64,000 bases of DNA from Plantactinospora sp040120695 (GCF_040120695.1 NZ_JBEEAC010000003.1:328882-392881); one strand, 5' to 3'; counted from the first letter of the stretch, positions 36,225 through 44,911 are shown. Notes: a model not told the origin generated them from the letters alone. Translations and numbers: made by a program.

Positions 36225-36596
36225 TCAGTCGTCGCCGCCGAGCATCGCCCGGCGGCCGTGCAGTCGAGGCCCGATCGGCACCACCGCCGGGTCCTGGTTG
36301 CGACTCAGCAGGTAGCCCTCGACGAAACCGGTGTTGTGGTCCCCGGCGTTGCGGTCGAGTTCGTTGAGTCGGGTGATCAGGAATTCGGTGAGTGCGGTGA
36401 TCCGGGCGTTGAGTCGTTCGTGGAGATCGGCGATGACGGCCAGGACGATGGCGGTACCGGTGGCGGTGACGGCGAGCACGTTCACGAGGAACGGCACCGG
36501 GTCGCCGCCGTGCACCGTCCCGACCACGACGTTCGCGGTCACGCACAGGGTCAGGGACACCGCCGCGACAACGACAGCCATCCACTTCAGGGTCAT
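36225..36596 (-). CDS. Small two-helix membrane protein
   Basis: 123 aa with a GGAGGG site before ATG 36596. Two hydrophobic segments (MAVVVAAVSLTLCVTANVVVG; FLVNVLAVTATGTAIVLAVIADL) and a helical cytoplasmic tail (HERLNARITALTEFLITRLNELDRN). No recognised family. It is 129 bp downstream of the XRE regulator gene. Confidence 0.55.
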   Translation of the reverse strand: MTLKWMAVVVAAVSLTLCVTANVVVGTVHGGDPVPFLVNVLAVTATGTAIVLAVIADLHERLNARITALTEFLITRLNELDRNAGDHNTGFVEGYLLSRNQDPAVVPIGPRLHGRRAMLGGDD

Positions 36597-36753
36597 GGCT
36601 GACCCTCCTTCTGTCCCGCAGGGCTGAATTCGGCCTTGTCCCGTCCCCCCGCCGACGACGAGCCCAAGCAGTACCGAGGGACGTTAGCGCGACTGATTGA
36701 TTCCTGGAGCTGATTGGTTGGGACTCATGCGCGAAGTTGCGCCATCTGAGTAA

Positions 36754-37311
36754 CTACCCGGCTTGCTTTCGACCTTTTCGGACATCTTTGGGCAGAGTCG
36801 GGCGATATGCTAGATAACGGATCGTTTCCCGAATGTGGAACTTCTCCGCGTCCGAGACGTTAGGGTCGACCAGCCGGCGCAGCAGCGCCTCGACGTCGGG
36901 ATCCATCGGCGGGGCGCTCGGTGCCGGGCGGGACGGGGTGGTCCGGTCCCAGCCGAGCACTCCGAACGCGACACTCGGATCCAGCCCCAGCCCCTCGCAG
37001 AACGCGACCACCCGGGCCGCCTCGGGGTCGCTGGCCCACTCACCGCGTACCCAGCGGTTGATGGTCTGGCGGGAGACGCCGGTCCGCCGGGAGACCTCGG
37101 TGCCGGTCCAGGCTCGGGTCGTCCGGGCGTCGTCGAGTGCCTTGCGTACGAAGGCAGCGAACGCGATCTTCCGTCCGTGGGCGCGGTCCGGCACCTGGTG
37201 ACGGTACGGCCAGCTTTCCCCCTCCGGGGGCACTGTGGTCAGTCTGTACTGCGTGCGTGACAACGGCTCACTTTTCCGCCGCGCGGTGTTCTTGCTTGTG
37301 TTGAGGGGCAT
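36754..37311 (-). CDS. XRE-family helix-turn-helix regulator
   Basis: 185 aa from ATG 37311 (a GTG at 37235 is possible). HTH near residues 70-105: FAAFVRKALDDARTTRAWTGTEVSRRTGVSRQTINRWVRGEW, then a short C-terminal helical region (DPDVEALLRRLVDPNVSDAEKFHIRETIRYLAYRP). The basic N-terminal extension is unusual. It is divergent from a 119-aa gene with a palindrome in between. Confidence 0.8.
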   Translation of the reverse strand: MPLNTSKNTARRKSEPLSRTQYRLTTVPPEGESWPYRHQVPDRAHGRKIAFAAFVRKALDDARTTRAWTGTEVSRRTGVSRQTINRWVRGEWASDPEAARVVAFCEGLGLDPSVAFGVLGWDRTTPSRPAPSAPPMDPDVEALLRRLVDPNVSDAEKFHIRETIRYLAYRPTLPKDVRKGRKQAG

Positions 37312-37397
37312 CACGTGGCCACAATAGATGTACGTAGGTGTGGGGGTAATCAGACGAAAAGCTGATACTGTCACGCGTACGATACGCCCTACCGTTT

Positions 37398-37413
37398 GTC
37401 TCGTGCATGAGAC
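37398..37413. promoter_or_regulatory. Palindrome in the XRE divergent region
   Basis: GTCTCGTGCATGAGAC (37398-37413) has 14 of 16 symmetric positions (arms GTCTC/GAGAC). A hairpin CGAGGG/CCCTCG follows at 37426-37442, upstream of the 119-aa gene's ribosome binding site. A candidate operator for the adjacent XRE protein. Confidence 0.45.
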
Positions 37414-37458
37414 GTTTCGTGCTCGCGAGGGTGACACCCTCGTGACTGGAGGAGTCCG

Positions 37459-37818
37459 GTGACCGAACTAGCAACCCGGGCCCAGGCATTCGGTCTGATC
37501 GCCGACGGCGTCGCGGCCGGTCTCAGTGCGCCGTGGCGGCTCTACCTGGCGCGCGGCTGCCGCTACCTCTCGCTCAACGTCGGCGACCGTGCGGAGTGGA
37601 ACTCCTGGCGCACCCATCTCGGCTGCCCGGAGTTGAGCGTCCGGGTGTACGACGCCGGTGGCGAGATCCGGCGGGCCTCGGTCGCCGAGGTCGTACTGGA
37701 CGGCTGCCGGATCAGCGTCGAGCTGGTCGAGGAGGTGAGCACCGAAGACCTCGACCGGCTGCTCGTCTCCGATCCCACCTCTTTCGACCCGACCTCCTCC
37801 GACCCGGAGGAGAAGTGA
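37459..37818 (+). CDS. Hypothetical acidic protein
   Basis: 119 aa from GTG 37459 with GGAGGAG. An alpha/beta mix (FGLIADGVAAGLSAPWRLYLARGCRYLSLNVGDRAEWNSW) ends in an acidic tail (TSFDPTSSDPEEK). No family recognised. It is divergent from the XRE regulator and may be its target. Confidence 0.5.
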   Translation: MTELATRAQAFGLIADGVAAGLSAPWRLYLARGCRYLSLNVGDRAEWNSWRTHLGCPELSVRVYDAGGEIRRASVAEVVLDGCRISVELVEEVSTEDLDRLLVSDPTSFDPTSSDPEEK

Positions 37819-38002
37819 CCGGGCCGGCGACCGGCCGGCCCGATGTGGAACAAGCTGCGGGACAGCGACGAGCGGAGCGAGGAGATTGCGTGAGCGAGAG
37901 TTGCGAGCGAACCGGTCGGCTCAAACCCCGAACCTCCGGCGTCGGGGGGCGACGCGGCGTCGGGGGGCGACGCGGGGTCGGCGAGCGATGCGAGGAGACG
38001 CG

Positions 38003-38335
38003 GTGAGCCCGTTCTTCGTGGTCTTCCTCCTGCTCCTGCTCGCCTCGGCCAGCTATGCGGCCGGGCGGCTGCACGGCCAGCTCAGTTACCGGCTCGGTTA
38101 CCGGTTCGGGTACCGGCAGGGATATTTCGACGGGGACCGGGGGGCCTGGAACCGTCGACGTAGGGAGGCGCAGGCGGCCATCGCCTCGGTGTTGGCGGTG
38201 CCATCACCCACCACACCGCACATCGCCCACACCGTCGTAGGTCAGGGAACGACGTATACGGGCGCCTCTTTCGCGGGGACCGCGACCAACGGCGGACGGC
38301 ACTCCACCGACGCCCTCGCCTTCAGGAACGCCTGA
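38003..38335 (+). CDS. Small membrane protein with Tyr-Gly repeats
   Basis: 110 aa from GTG 38003 (GAGGAG site). One N-terminal membrane segment (FFVVFLLLLLASASYAAG), followed by a YxxGYxxGYxxGY region (YRLGYRFGYRQGYFDGDRG) and a hydrophilic C-terminus. No family recognised. The 184 bp upstream hold an 18-bp tandem repeat (37938-37973), GGCGTCGGGG plus GGCGACGC twice. Confidence 0.5.
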   Translation: MSPFFVVFLLLLLASASYAAGRLHGQLSYRLGYRFGYRQGYFDGDRGAWNRRRREAQAAIASVLAVPSPTTPHIAHTVVGQGTTYTGASFAGTATNGGRHSTDALAFRNA

Positions 38336-38761
38336 CCGGCGGAGCGGTGGGGTGAGCGGTCACCCGCGAGCACGGTGCCGGTCCGGAAGGACCCGCACCG
38401 TCGGGATCACGTCAGACCGGTGACGGTGATCCCACCGGCCGGGATGCGCGCAGGGGGCATGCATCCCGGCCGGTCCGCCGCCCGAGCACCGGGTGGCAGT
38501 GGCCGGGGCACCGTTGGAGGTGACCCCGAGCGCTGTGCGCAGTGGGCTGGATGCGGTGCGAAGTCGCACAGCTGCCCGCCCTAGCCCAAGCTGGCATCTC
38601 CCGGTTAGCGTCTACGCATGGCAAGGGGTCCTCCCGAGCCAGCCGGCCGGCCCGGACTCTGCGACTGCACGCGCCACGGGGCCCGCATCCGACCCCGTGT
38701 CTCCGGGCACCGGACGAGGCGGAACGCGGGTGGACGGGTGCACGCCCGCCGGAGCAGGCCT
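38336..38761. other. 426-bp intergenic region with two tandem hairpins and a palindrome
   Basis: Hairpin A: GGGATCAC GTCA / TGAC G GTGATCCC (38403-38433). Hairpin B: CCGGCCGGGATGC (38435-38447) and GCATCCCGGCCGG (38461-38473), 13 bp perfect, loop 13. Farther on, GTGCGA/TCGCAC with a 2-nt centre at 38556-38569. The pair of hairpins may be a terminator of the upstream gene. The promoter of phoH should lie in the remainder, but no convincing -10/-35 was found. Confidence 0.6.
38403..38473 (+). terminator. Tandem hairpins downstream of the Tyr-Gly membrane protein
   Basis: Two strong stems only 1 bp apart (38403-38433 with one bulge; 38435-38473 perfect 13 bp). They lie 67 bp after the preceding stop and 289 bp before phoH. 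A terminator is the simplest reading; a structured leader for phoH is possible. Confidence 0.5.
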
Positions 38762-40180
38762 GTGACGAATCGCCGTACCACCCCTCGGGCCGACGACCAG
38801 AACCCGGGCGCCAGCACTACCCCGGGCCGAGCCAGGAGCGGACGCCGCACCCGTACGTCCGAGCCGGCCGCCAGTGCGGAGCCCGCACCAGCCCGCCGGG
38901 CGTACGTCCTGGACACCTCGGTACTGCTCTCCGACCCCGGCGCCTTCCACCGGTTCGCCGAACACGAGGTGGTGGTGCCGCTCGTGGTGATCTCGGAACT
39001 GGAGGGGAAGCGCCACCATCCGGAGCTGGGCTGGTTCGCCCGCCAGTCGCTGCGGATGCTCGACGAGCTGCGGGTGCGGCACGGCCGGCTGGACCAACCG
39101 GTGCCGGCCAACGACGCGGGCGGGACGCTGCGGGTGGAGCTGAACCACGCCGACGACGGCGTACTGCCGCCGGGGTTCCGTACCGAGTCCAACGACACCC
39201 GGATCCTCTCGGTCGCGCTCAACCTGGCCGCCGAGGGCCGGGCCGTCACGCTGGTCAGCAAGGACATGCCGCTGCGGGTCAAGGCGGCGTCGGTGGGGCT
39301 GACCGCCGACGAGTACCGGCACGGCCAGGCCAGCGATCCGACCTGGACCGGGATGGCCGAGCTGGAGTTGGGCGAGGAGCAGGTCAACCAGCTCTACGGG
39401 GGCGCGGCGCTGGACGTGGACACGGCGGCCGGCCTGCCCACGCACACCGGCCTGGTGCTGCACTCGCCGCGCGGTTCCGCGCTGGGTCGGGTGCTGCCGG
39501 ACAAGACCGTACGCCTGGTCCGGGGTGACCGGGAGGCGTTCGGGCTGCGCGGCCGCTCGGCCGAGCAGCGCGTCGCCCTCGATCTGCTGCTGGACGAGTC
39601 GATCGGCATCGTCTCGTTGGGCGGCCGGGCCGGCACCGGCAAGTCCGCGCTGGCGCTCTGCGCCGGTCTGGAGGCGGTGATGGAGCGGCGCCGGCACCGG
39701 AAGGTCATCGTCTTCCGCCCGCTGTACGCCGTCGGCGGTCAGGAACTCGGCTACCTGCCCGGCTCGGAGGCGGAGAAGATGTCGCCCTGGGCCCAGGCGG
39801 TCTTCGACACCCTCGGCGCGGTGGTGCACGAGAACGTGATGGAGGAGGTGCTGTCCCGGGGGATGTTGGAGGTCCTGCCGCTGACCCACATCCGGGGCCG
39901 GAGCCTGCACGACGCCTTCGTCATCGTCGACGAGGCCCAGTCGCTGGAACGCGGGGTGCTGCTCACCGTCCTGTCCCGGGTGGGACAGAACTCCCGGGTG
40001 GTGCTTACCCACGACGTCGCCCAGCGGGACAACCTGCGGGTCGGCCGGCACGACGGCGTGACGGCGGTGATCGAGGCGTTGAAGGGGCATCCGATCTTCG
40101 CGCACGTCACGCTGACCCGGTCCGAGCGCTCCCCGATCGCCGAGGTGGTCACGGACCTGCTGGAGGACATCCCGCTGTAG
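38762..40180 (+). CDS. phoH: PIN-PhoH fusion ATPase/RNase (PhoH2-like)
   Basis: 472 aa from GTG 38762. N-terminal PIN domain (YVLDTSVLLSDPGAFHRF, VVPLVVISELEGKR, TESNDTRILSVALNLA) with acidic residues of the RNase site, then a PhoH ATPase with Walker A GGRAGTGKSALAL, FVIVDEAQSLERG, and sensor VLTHDVAQRDN. PhoH2 proteins are ATP-dependent RNA helicase-ribonucleases; the mycobacterial one (Rv1095) sits in the same neighbourhood as the cis-prenyltransferase and glpX. A linker of about 50 Arg-rich residues precedes PIN. Confidence 0.9.
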   Translation: MTNRRTTPRADDQNPGASTTPGRARSGRRTRTSEPAASAEPAPARRAYVLDTSVLLSDPGAFHRFAEHEVVVPLVVISELEGKRHHPELGWFARQSLRMLDELRVRHGRLDQPVPANDAGGTLRVELNHADDGVLPPGFRTESNDTRILSVALNLAAEGRAVTLVSKDMPLRVKAASVGLTADEYRHGQASDPTWTGMAELELGEEQVNQLYGGAALDVDTAAGLPTHTGLVLHSPRGSALGRVLPDKTVRLVRGDREAFGLRGRSAEQRVALDLLLDESIGIVSLGGRAGTGKSALALCAGLEAVMERRRHRKVIVFRPLYAVGGQELGYLPGSEAEKMSPWAQAVFDTLGAVVHENVMEEVLSRGMLEVLPLTHIRGRSLHDAFVIVDEAQSLERGVLLTVLSRVGQNSRVVLTHDVAQRDNLRVGRHDGVTAVIEALKGHPIFAHVTLTRSERSPIAEVVTDLLEDIPL

Positions 40181-40377
40181 CGGACAAGTGTGCCGGTGGG
40201 CGGCCACCGGCTGTTATTTGTCCTGTTTTGTGGCGATAAGCGGCGTGACGCAGTTCACAAATTCCGCCTCTCCTTTCCCAAGCGCCTCACCTTGCGCAAT
40301 CGTGTCCTCCGAGCGCCACCGGCGGCCTTCCGCCTCCGGGGGCGTCGCGACCTTGCCCCCGACGAGAGGACCACTTT

Positions 40378-41067
40378 GTGAGTCGGCTGTGGAGCCGGTT
40401 CGGTGTCCGGGGAATCGCCGTCGCACTGCTCCTGGGGGGCGTCGGCGGTGGCTACTACCTGGGCGAGGACCGGGAAGCGCAGCAACACACCATCGAGGCC
40501 GAGTCGGCGCTCGACGCGCAGCAGGCCGAGTGGGACCTGCTCCGCGATCGGCATGCGGCGCACCTGCGGGCCACTGCCGCGCAGCGGGCCGCCGAGGCGG
40601 AAGCCGCGCGCAAGGCGGCCGAGGTCGCCAAGGCCGCGGCGGAGCGGGCCAAGAAGGCGGAGCAGGCCGCGAGCCGCAAGCGCCAACGCGAGAAGCAGGA
40701 GAAGGAGGAGGCGGAGCAGGCCACGAAGCCGTACACCGGGCCGATCCCCGCCTCGTGCAACGAGTACAGCGGTAACCGCAAGATCGGCTGCGCCCTGCTG
40801 CTCGACGCGGGCTTCGAGATCGCCGAGATGCCCTGCCTGGACAAGCTCTGGACCAAGGAGAGCGGCTGGAACCACAAGGCCGAGAACCGGTCGTCCGGGG
40901 CGTACGGCATTCCCCAGGCGTATCCGGGCAAGAAGATGGCCTCGGCCGGCAGCGACTGGAAGACCAGCCCGGCGACCCAGATCAAGTGGGGGCTGGGCTA
41001 CATCAAGGGCCGCTACGACACGCCGTGCGGCGCCTGGCGATACTTCCAGGCCAACAACACCTACTGA
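40378..41067 (+). CDS. Secreted/anchored lytic transglycosylase-like protein with coiled coil
   Basis: 229 aa. N-terminal signal-anchor (GIAVALLLGGVGGGYYLG), then an Ala/Glu/Lys-rich coiled coil (residues about 40-120), then a C-terminal domain: IGCALLLDAGFEIAEMPCLDKLWTKESGWNHKAENRSSGAYGIPQAYPGKKM ... WGLGYIKGRYDTPCGAWRYFQANNTY. The KESGWNxxAENRSSGAYGIPQ signature is the SLT/RPF-like transglycosylase fold; two Cys could form a disulfide. It cleaves peptidoglycan glycans. GTG 40378 has GAGAGGA. A strong terminator follows. Confidence 0.85.
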   Translation: MSRLWSRFGVRGIAVALLLGGVGGGYYLGEDREAQQHTIEAESALDAQQAEWDLLRDRHAAHLRATAAQRAAEAEAARKAAEVAKAAAERAKKAEQAASRKRQREKQEKEEAEQATKPYTGPIPASCNEYSGNRKIGCALLLDAGFEIAEMPCLDKLWTKESGWNHKAENRSSGAYGIPQAYPGKKMASAGSDWKTSPATQIKWGLGYIKGRYDTPCGAWRYFQANNTY

Positions 41068-41077
41068 GCACGACCGC

Positions 41078-41115
41078 CAGAGCGGGGGCCGGAGACCGTC
41101 CGGGCCCCCGCTCTG
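41078..41115 (+). terminator. Strong 13-bp hairpin after the transglycosylase
   Basis: CAGAGCGGGGGCC (41078-41090) is a perfect complement of GGCCCCCGCTCTG (41103-41115), loop 12 nt, 10 bp after the stop. Confidence 0.75.
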
Positions 41116-41151
41116 TCCGTGCGGTGCGTCCCCCGCTCTGTCCGTGCGGTG
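41105..41151. repeat. 22-bp direct repeat overlapping the terminator
   Basis: CCCCCGCTCTGTCCGTGC followed by GGTG occurs at 41105-41126 and again at 41130-41151. The first copy shares the right arm of the terminator, suggesting local duplication. Confidence 0.7.
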
Positions 41152-41255
41152 GTCGGAGCGGGTGAGATCCCGGCGACACCCGACCGGCACTCGGGCCCTG
41201 TTTCGGCTCCATCGTCCGGCTCCGCTGGCGGTCGGCGCCGGAAGCTGATAGCAAC

Positions 41256-41921
41256 GTGAGGGTGACGTTCGACCCGATGTCCCGCGGCAACGATCCGAAC
41301 CGGTTCGGCACCGAGGCCTTCTACGCGGCGCTCGGCCGGGCCTTCGTCGCGATGTGCGCCGTGGTGCCGGTGCTCTTCGTGATCGAGGCGCTCGACGTCT
41401 GGCTGGGGGCCGGATTCGACACCACCGCCGGGATCATGCCCCGGAGCATCGCCGGGCTCGACGGCATCTTCTTCGGGCCGTTCCTGCACCATGGCTTCGA
41501 CCACCTCTACAGCAACAGCGTGCCGCTGATCCTGCTCGGCACCTTCGTCCTGGCCACCGGGGCGCGACGGTTCCTCTACTCGACCCTCCTGATCATGTTC
41601 GTCAGCGGGCTCGGCGTGTGGATCACCGGATCGCCCCAGTCGATCGTGGTCGGGGCCAGCGGTGTGGTCTTCGGCTACCTCGGCCTGCTCCTCATGCGCG
41701 GGATCGTGGAGCGGAGCTGGTGGAACTTCGGCGTCGTGCTGCTGGTCGGGCTGCTCTACGGCTGGCAGCTGCTCGGGGTGCTGCCGACCGACGAATTGAT
41801 CTCCTGGCAGGGCCACCTGTTCGGGCTGCTCGGCGGGTTGGTGGCCGCGGTGGTCTTCCGGCGACGCCGGCCCCGCGACGACGATCCGTACCGGTCGGAG
41901 TCCACGTTGACCCTGCCCTGA
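41256..41921 (+). CDS. Rhomboid intramembrane serine protease
   Basis: 221 aa from GTG 41256. Six membrane helices with the rhomboid signature: HLYSNSVPL (HxxxN), catalytic S135 in VVGASGVVFGYLG and H187 in WQGHLFGLLGG, forming the Ser-His dyad. It cuts transmembrane substrates in the membrane plane. Compact single-domain form with no extra N-terminal domain. Confidence 0.9.
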   Translation: MRVTFDPMSRGNDPNRFGTEAFYAALGRAFVAMCAVVPVLFVIEALDVWLGAGFDTTAGIMPRSIAGLDGIFFGPFLHHGFDHLYSNSVPLILLGTFVLATGARRFLYSTLLIMFVSGLGVWITGSPQSIVVGASGVVFGYLGLLLMRGIVERSWWNFGVVLLVGLLYGWQLLGVLPTDELISWQGHLFGLLGGLVAAVVFRRRRPRDDDPYRSESTLTLP

Positions 41922-42032
41922 CCCCCGCGCACTCGCCGGTGGGACGGCTATTGCTTCGGTACGTGTCGTCCGCCTACGGTCGGATAAGCACAGCTGTTGA
42001 TCAGTCCGTGGTCGGAGAGCGACGGTGAGCAC

Positions 42033-43001
42033 ATGCGTGAGGTCGATGTCGCGATAATCGGGGCCGGCCCCACCGGACTCTTCGCCGCCTACTACGCCGG
42101 TTTCCGGGGACTGTCGGTGGCGGTCATCGACGTGCTACCCGAACCGGGCGGACAGGTCACCGCCATGTACCCGGAGAAGGTCATCTACGACGTCGCCGGT
42201 TTTCCGGCCATCAAGGGCCGCGACCTGGTCGCCAACCTGGTCACCCAGGCCGCGTCGTTCAACCCCGAATACCTGCTCGGGGTACGCGCGGAGAAGCTGT
42301 CGTACCTGGACGGCACACCGGTGCTCAGCCTGGCCAACGGGGACGTCCTGCGCTGCGGCGCGATCATCGTCACCGCCGGGCTGGGCAGTTTCACGCCCCG
42401 CCCGCTGCCCGCCGCCGAGAACTTCGTCGGCAGCGGCATCGTCTTCTTCGTCCCGCACCTGGCCGACCTCGCCGGGCAGGACGTGCTGATCGTCGGTGGC
42501 GGCGACTCGGCGTTCGACTGGGCGCTGGCGCTGCAGCCGCTGGCCCGGTCCGTCACCCTGGTGCACCGCCGGGAGAGGTTCCGGGCCCACGCCGCCACCG
42601 TCGACCGGGTACGCCAGCTGCCGGTACGCATCGTGGTCAACGCCGAGGTGACGGCGCTGCACGGCGAGGCCGCCGTGACCGGGGCGGACATCGCGGTCAA
42701 GGGTGGCGGGACCGAGACCGTTCCGGTCGACACCGTGGTCGCCGCGTTGGGCTTCACCGCCGACCTCGGCCCGCTGACCGAGTGGGGACTGGCGCTCGAC
42801 CGGCGACACATCCTGGTCGACAGCACCATGCTGACCAACCTGCCCCGGGTTTTCTCGGCCGGTGACATCACCGAATACCCGGGCAAGGTCCGGCTGATCG
42901 CCACCGGATTCGGCGAGGCCGCGACGGCGGTGAACAACGCGGCCGTGGCGATCAACCCGGCGGCGCACCTCTTCCCCGGTCACTCCTCGGACGCGGGTTG
43001 A
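42033..43001 (+). CDS. Ferredoxin--NADP(+) reductase type 2 / thioredoxin reductase-like flavoprotein
   Basis: 322 aa from ATG 42033. Two nucleotide-binding folds: AIIGAGPTGLFAAYYAGFRGL (FAD) and VLIVGGGDSAFDWALAL (NADPH), with LPEPGGQVTAMYPEK between and an RIFSAGDIT-type FSAGDITEYPGKVRLIATGFGEAA at the C-terminus. It lacks the CxxC of thioredoxin reductase, so it is the YumC-like ferredoxin/flavodoxin-NADP reductase class. Its tail overlaps the convergent TetR gene by 22 bp. Confidence 0.87.
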   Translation: MREVDVAIIGAGPTGLFAAYYAGFRGLSVAVIDVLPEPGGQVTAMYPEKVIYDVAGFPAIKGRDLVANLVTQAASFNPEYLLGVRAEKLSYLDGTPVLSLANGDVLRCGAIIVTAGLGSFTPRPLPAAENFVGSGIVFFVPHLADLAGQDVLIVGGGDSAFDWALALQPLARSVTLVHRRERFRAHAATVDRVRQLPVRIVVNAEVTALHGEAAVTGADIAVKGGGTETVPVDTVVAALGFTADLGPLTEWGLALDRRHILVDSTMLTNLPRVFSAGDITEYPGKVRLIATGFGEAATAVNNAAVAINPAAHLFPGHSSDAG

Positions 43002-43738
43002 CCCGGCCGGGCGGCTGGGCCCGGGTCGGAAGAGGGCCCCGGCTCCGCCGGTAGGCCGGCGAGGTCGGCCATCAGTCGCATCTGGTGGTCGAAGTACGCC
43101 TCGCTATCCTCGACCACGCCCTGGGCGAGCCGACCGAACACCTCGAAACTGACCAGACCGAAGAGCTGGCTCCAGGCGGCCATGCCGCGGGCGAGCTGCT
43201 CCTCGGTGAGCGCGCCGGGACGCTGCTCCAGCAGCCGGGCCAGGTCGACGCGGACCGGGGGCGGCACGGGGGTGCCGTCGGGTGGGGCGAGCCGGCCGGC
43301 GACGGCCGCGTCGATCATGACCTGGACCAGTGCGAAGGCCACCCGCTGGGCCGGGACGACGGTCTCGGACGGGGCGGCGTATCCGGGCACCGGACTGCCG
43401 TACAGCAGTGCGTACTCGGCGGGGTGGGCCAGCGACCAGGCCCGTACGGCGTGGCTCACCCCCAGCCAGCGTCCGCGCAGGTCGTCCCGGGCGGCTGCCG
43501 CGTCGCCCGCCTCGGCCGCGTCGCCGAGCGCCTGGTACGCCTCGATGATCAGCTCGGTGAGCAGCGCATCCCGGCTCGGGAAGTACCGGTAGACGGCCGA
43601 GGAGACCATGCCGAGGTCCCGGGCGACGGCCCGGAGCGAGAGGTTGCCGCCCTCGGTGGCGAGGTGCCGCCGGGCGACCGCCTTGATCTCCTCGATCATC
43701 TCGGCCCGGATCCGGGCCCGGATCGACGGTGCGGACAT
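42980..43738 (-). CDS. TetR family regulator of the divergent SDR gene
   Basis: 252 aa from ATG 43738. HTH: SLRAVARDLGMVSSAVYRYFPSRDALLTELII. The C-terminal half (FGLVSFEVFGRL) matches the WHG-type TetR ligand-binding domain. It is divergent from an NAD-dependent epimerase/dehydratase-like gene and two palindromic operators separate them. The gene runs past the convergent flavoprotein stop by 22 bp. Confidence 0.88.
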   Translation of the reverse strand: MSAPSIRARIRAEMIEEIKAVARRHLATEGGNLSLRAVARDLGMVSSAVYRYFPSRDALLTELIIEAYQALGDAAEAGDAAAARDDLRGRWLGVSHAVRAWSLAHPAEYALLYGSPVPGYAAPSETVVPAQRVAFALVQVMIDAAVAGRLAPPDGTPVPPPVRVDLARLLEQRPGALTEEQLARGMAAWSQLFGLVSFEVFGRLAQGVVEDSEAYFDHQMRLMADLAGLPAEPGPSSDPGPAARPGQPASEE

Positions 43739-43847
43739 GCCGCCACCCTGCCACATCCGGAGGTGCCCCCGAGAGCGGCCGTTCCGTCGGGGAGCGGCCG
43801 GTGCCCGGCGGAGCATCGGCCTTCGACATGAGCAGCAGTCATGAATC

Positions 43848-43860
43848 AGAGCACCGCTCT
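43848..43860. promoter_or_regulatory. TetR operator palindrome, site 1
   Basis: AGAGCACCGCTCT: perfect arms AGAGC/GCTCT around ACC. Located between the divergent TetR and SDR genes. Confidence 0.65.
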
Positions 43861-43902
43861 TGACGTTCGCGCTCGGATGGATCAGGCTGAAAGAGCAAAC
43901 AG

Positions 43903-43915
43903 AGAGCAGTGCTCT
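43903..43915. promoter_or_regulatory. TetR operator palindrome, site 2
   Basis: AGAGCAGTGCTCT: perfect arms AGAGCA/TGCTCT around G, 55 bp from site 1. A half-site AGAGCA also lies at 43892-43897. Together they mark the SDR promoter as a target of the adjacent TetR. Confidence 0.7.
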
Positions 43916-43949
43916 CGACTCGGGGGAGCTGAACGGAAGGGTGGGGTGG

Positions 43950-44876
43950 ATGGCACTCCAGGTGATCATCGGGGCCGGTCCGGTCGGCCAGGGGGTGGCG
44001 CGGCTCCTCGCCGACCGGGGCGAGCAGGTGCGGCTGGTCAGCCGTCGGGGCAGCGGACCGGAGCATCCCGGAATCGAGCGGGTCGCCGCCGACGCGGCCG
44101 ACCCTCGGCTGGTCGACGTGGCGCAGGGCGCGGCGGCGATCTACAACTGCGCCAACCCGGCCTACCACCGCTGGGCCACCGACTGGCCACCGATCGCCGC
44201 CGCGCTGCTGGCCGTGGCGGAACGCTCCGGTGCGGTGCTGGCGACCACCGGCAACCTGTACGGCTACGGCCCGGTGCACGGGCCGATCACCGAGGCCGCG
44301 CCGCTGCGTCCGAAGGGCGTGAAGGGCCAGGTCCGGGCCCGGATGTGGCAGGACGCGCTGGCCGCGCACGAGGCGGGGCGGGTCCGGGTGACCGAGGTAC
44401 GCGGCTCCGACTACCTCGGTGCGGGCGCCCAGACCCTGTTCACCCTCCTCGCGGTGCCGAAGGTGCTGGCGGGGAAGCGGGCGTACCTGCCGGCCGATCT
44501 GGACGCCCCGCACAGTTGGACGTACGTCGGCGATGTGGCCCGTACCCTGGTCGCCGCTGCCGCCGACGAGCGGGCCTGGGGCCGGCCCTGGCACGTGCCC
44601 AGTCAGCCGCCGGTGTCGATCCGGGCGCTGGCGGTCCGGCTCGCGGAGCTGGCCGGTGCCCCGGCGCCACGGCTCTCCTCGATGCCGGCCGCGCTGCTCC
44701 GGCTCGGCGGGCTCTTCGATCCGACGGCGCGCGAACTGCGGGAGACGGCGTACCAGTTCCGCCGGCCCTTCGTGCTGGACTCCACGGCGGCGACCGAGGC
44801 GTTCGGCATCGAGCCGACCGGACTGGACACCGCGCTTCGGGAGACCGCCGGACCCGTCCCGGCGGCGGCCCGCTGA
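43950..44876 (+). CDS. NAD(P)-dependent epimerase/dehydratase-like SDR
   Basis: 308 aa from ATG 43950. Extended SDR: N-terminal VIIGAGPVGQGVARLLADRG (a GxGxxGxxxA variant), ATTGNLYGYGPVHG with the YxxxK-type region, SWTYVGDVARTLVAAA, and WHVPSQPPVSIRALAVRLAELAG. Substrate unknown. It is repressed in all likelihood by the divergent TetR; TetR/SDR pairs of this type are common in actinobacteria. Confidence 0.85.
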   Translation: MALQVIIGAGPVGQGVARLLADRGEQVRLVSRRGSGPEHPGIERVAADAADPRLVDVAQGAAAIYNCANPAYHRWATDWPPIAAALLAVAERSGAVLATTGNLYGYGPVHGPITEAAPLRPKGVKGQVRARMWQDALAAHEAGRVRVTEVRGSDYLGAGAQTLFTLLAVPKVLAGKRAYLPADLDAPHSWTYVGDVARTLVAAAADERAWGRPWHVPSQPPVSIRALAVRLAELAGAPAPRLSSMPAALLRLGGLFDPTARELRETAYQFRRPFVLDSTAATEAFGIEPTGLDTALRETAGPVPAAAR

Positions 44877-44911
44877 TCCGGCGGACGTCCGGGGGTCTCG
44901 GCGAACCCGGG

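Noticed and set aside
37819..38002. Upstream start for the Tyr-Gly membrane protein within Arg-rich repeats
   Set aside because: The extension is encoded by an 18-bp tandem repeat with no function visible; GTG 38003 has a GAGGAG site and a proper hydrophobic start.
40181..40377. Possible c-di-AMP (ydaO) riboswitch ahead of the transglycosylase gene
   Set aside because: Such riboswitches precede cell-wall hydrolase genes in actinobacteria, but I could not find the conserved core in this 197-bp leader.
41997..42032. Earlier start for the ferredoxin-NADP reductase-like gene
   Set aside because: It would add MISPWSESDGEH before the conserved FAD motif; the ATG at 42033 gives a normal family N-terminus.
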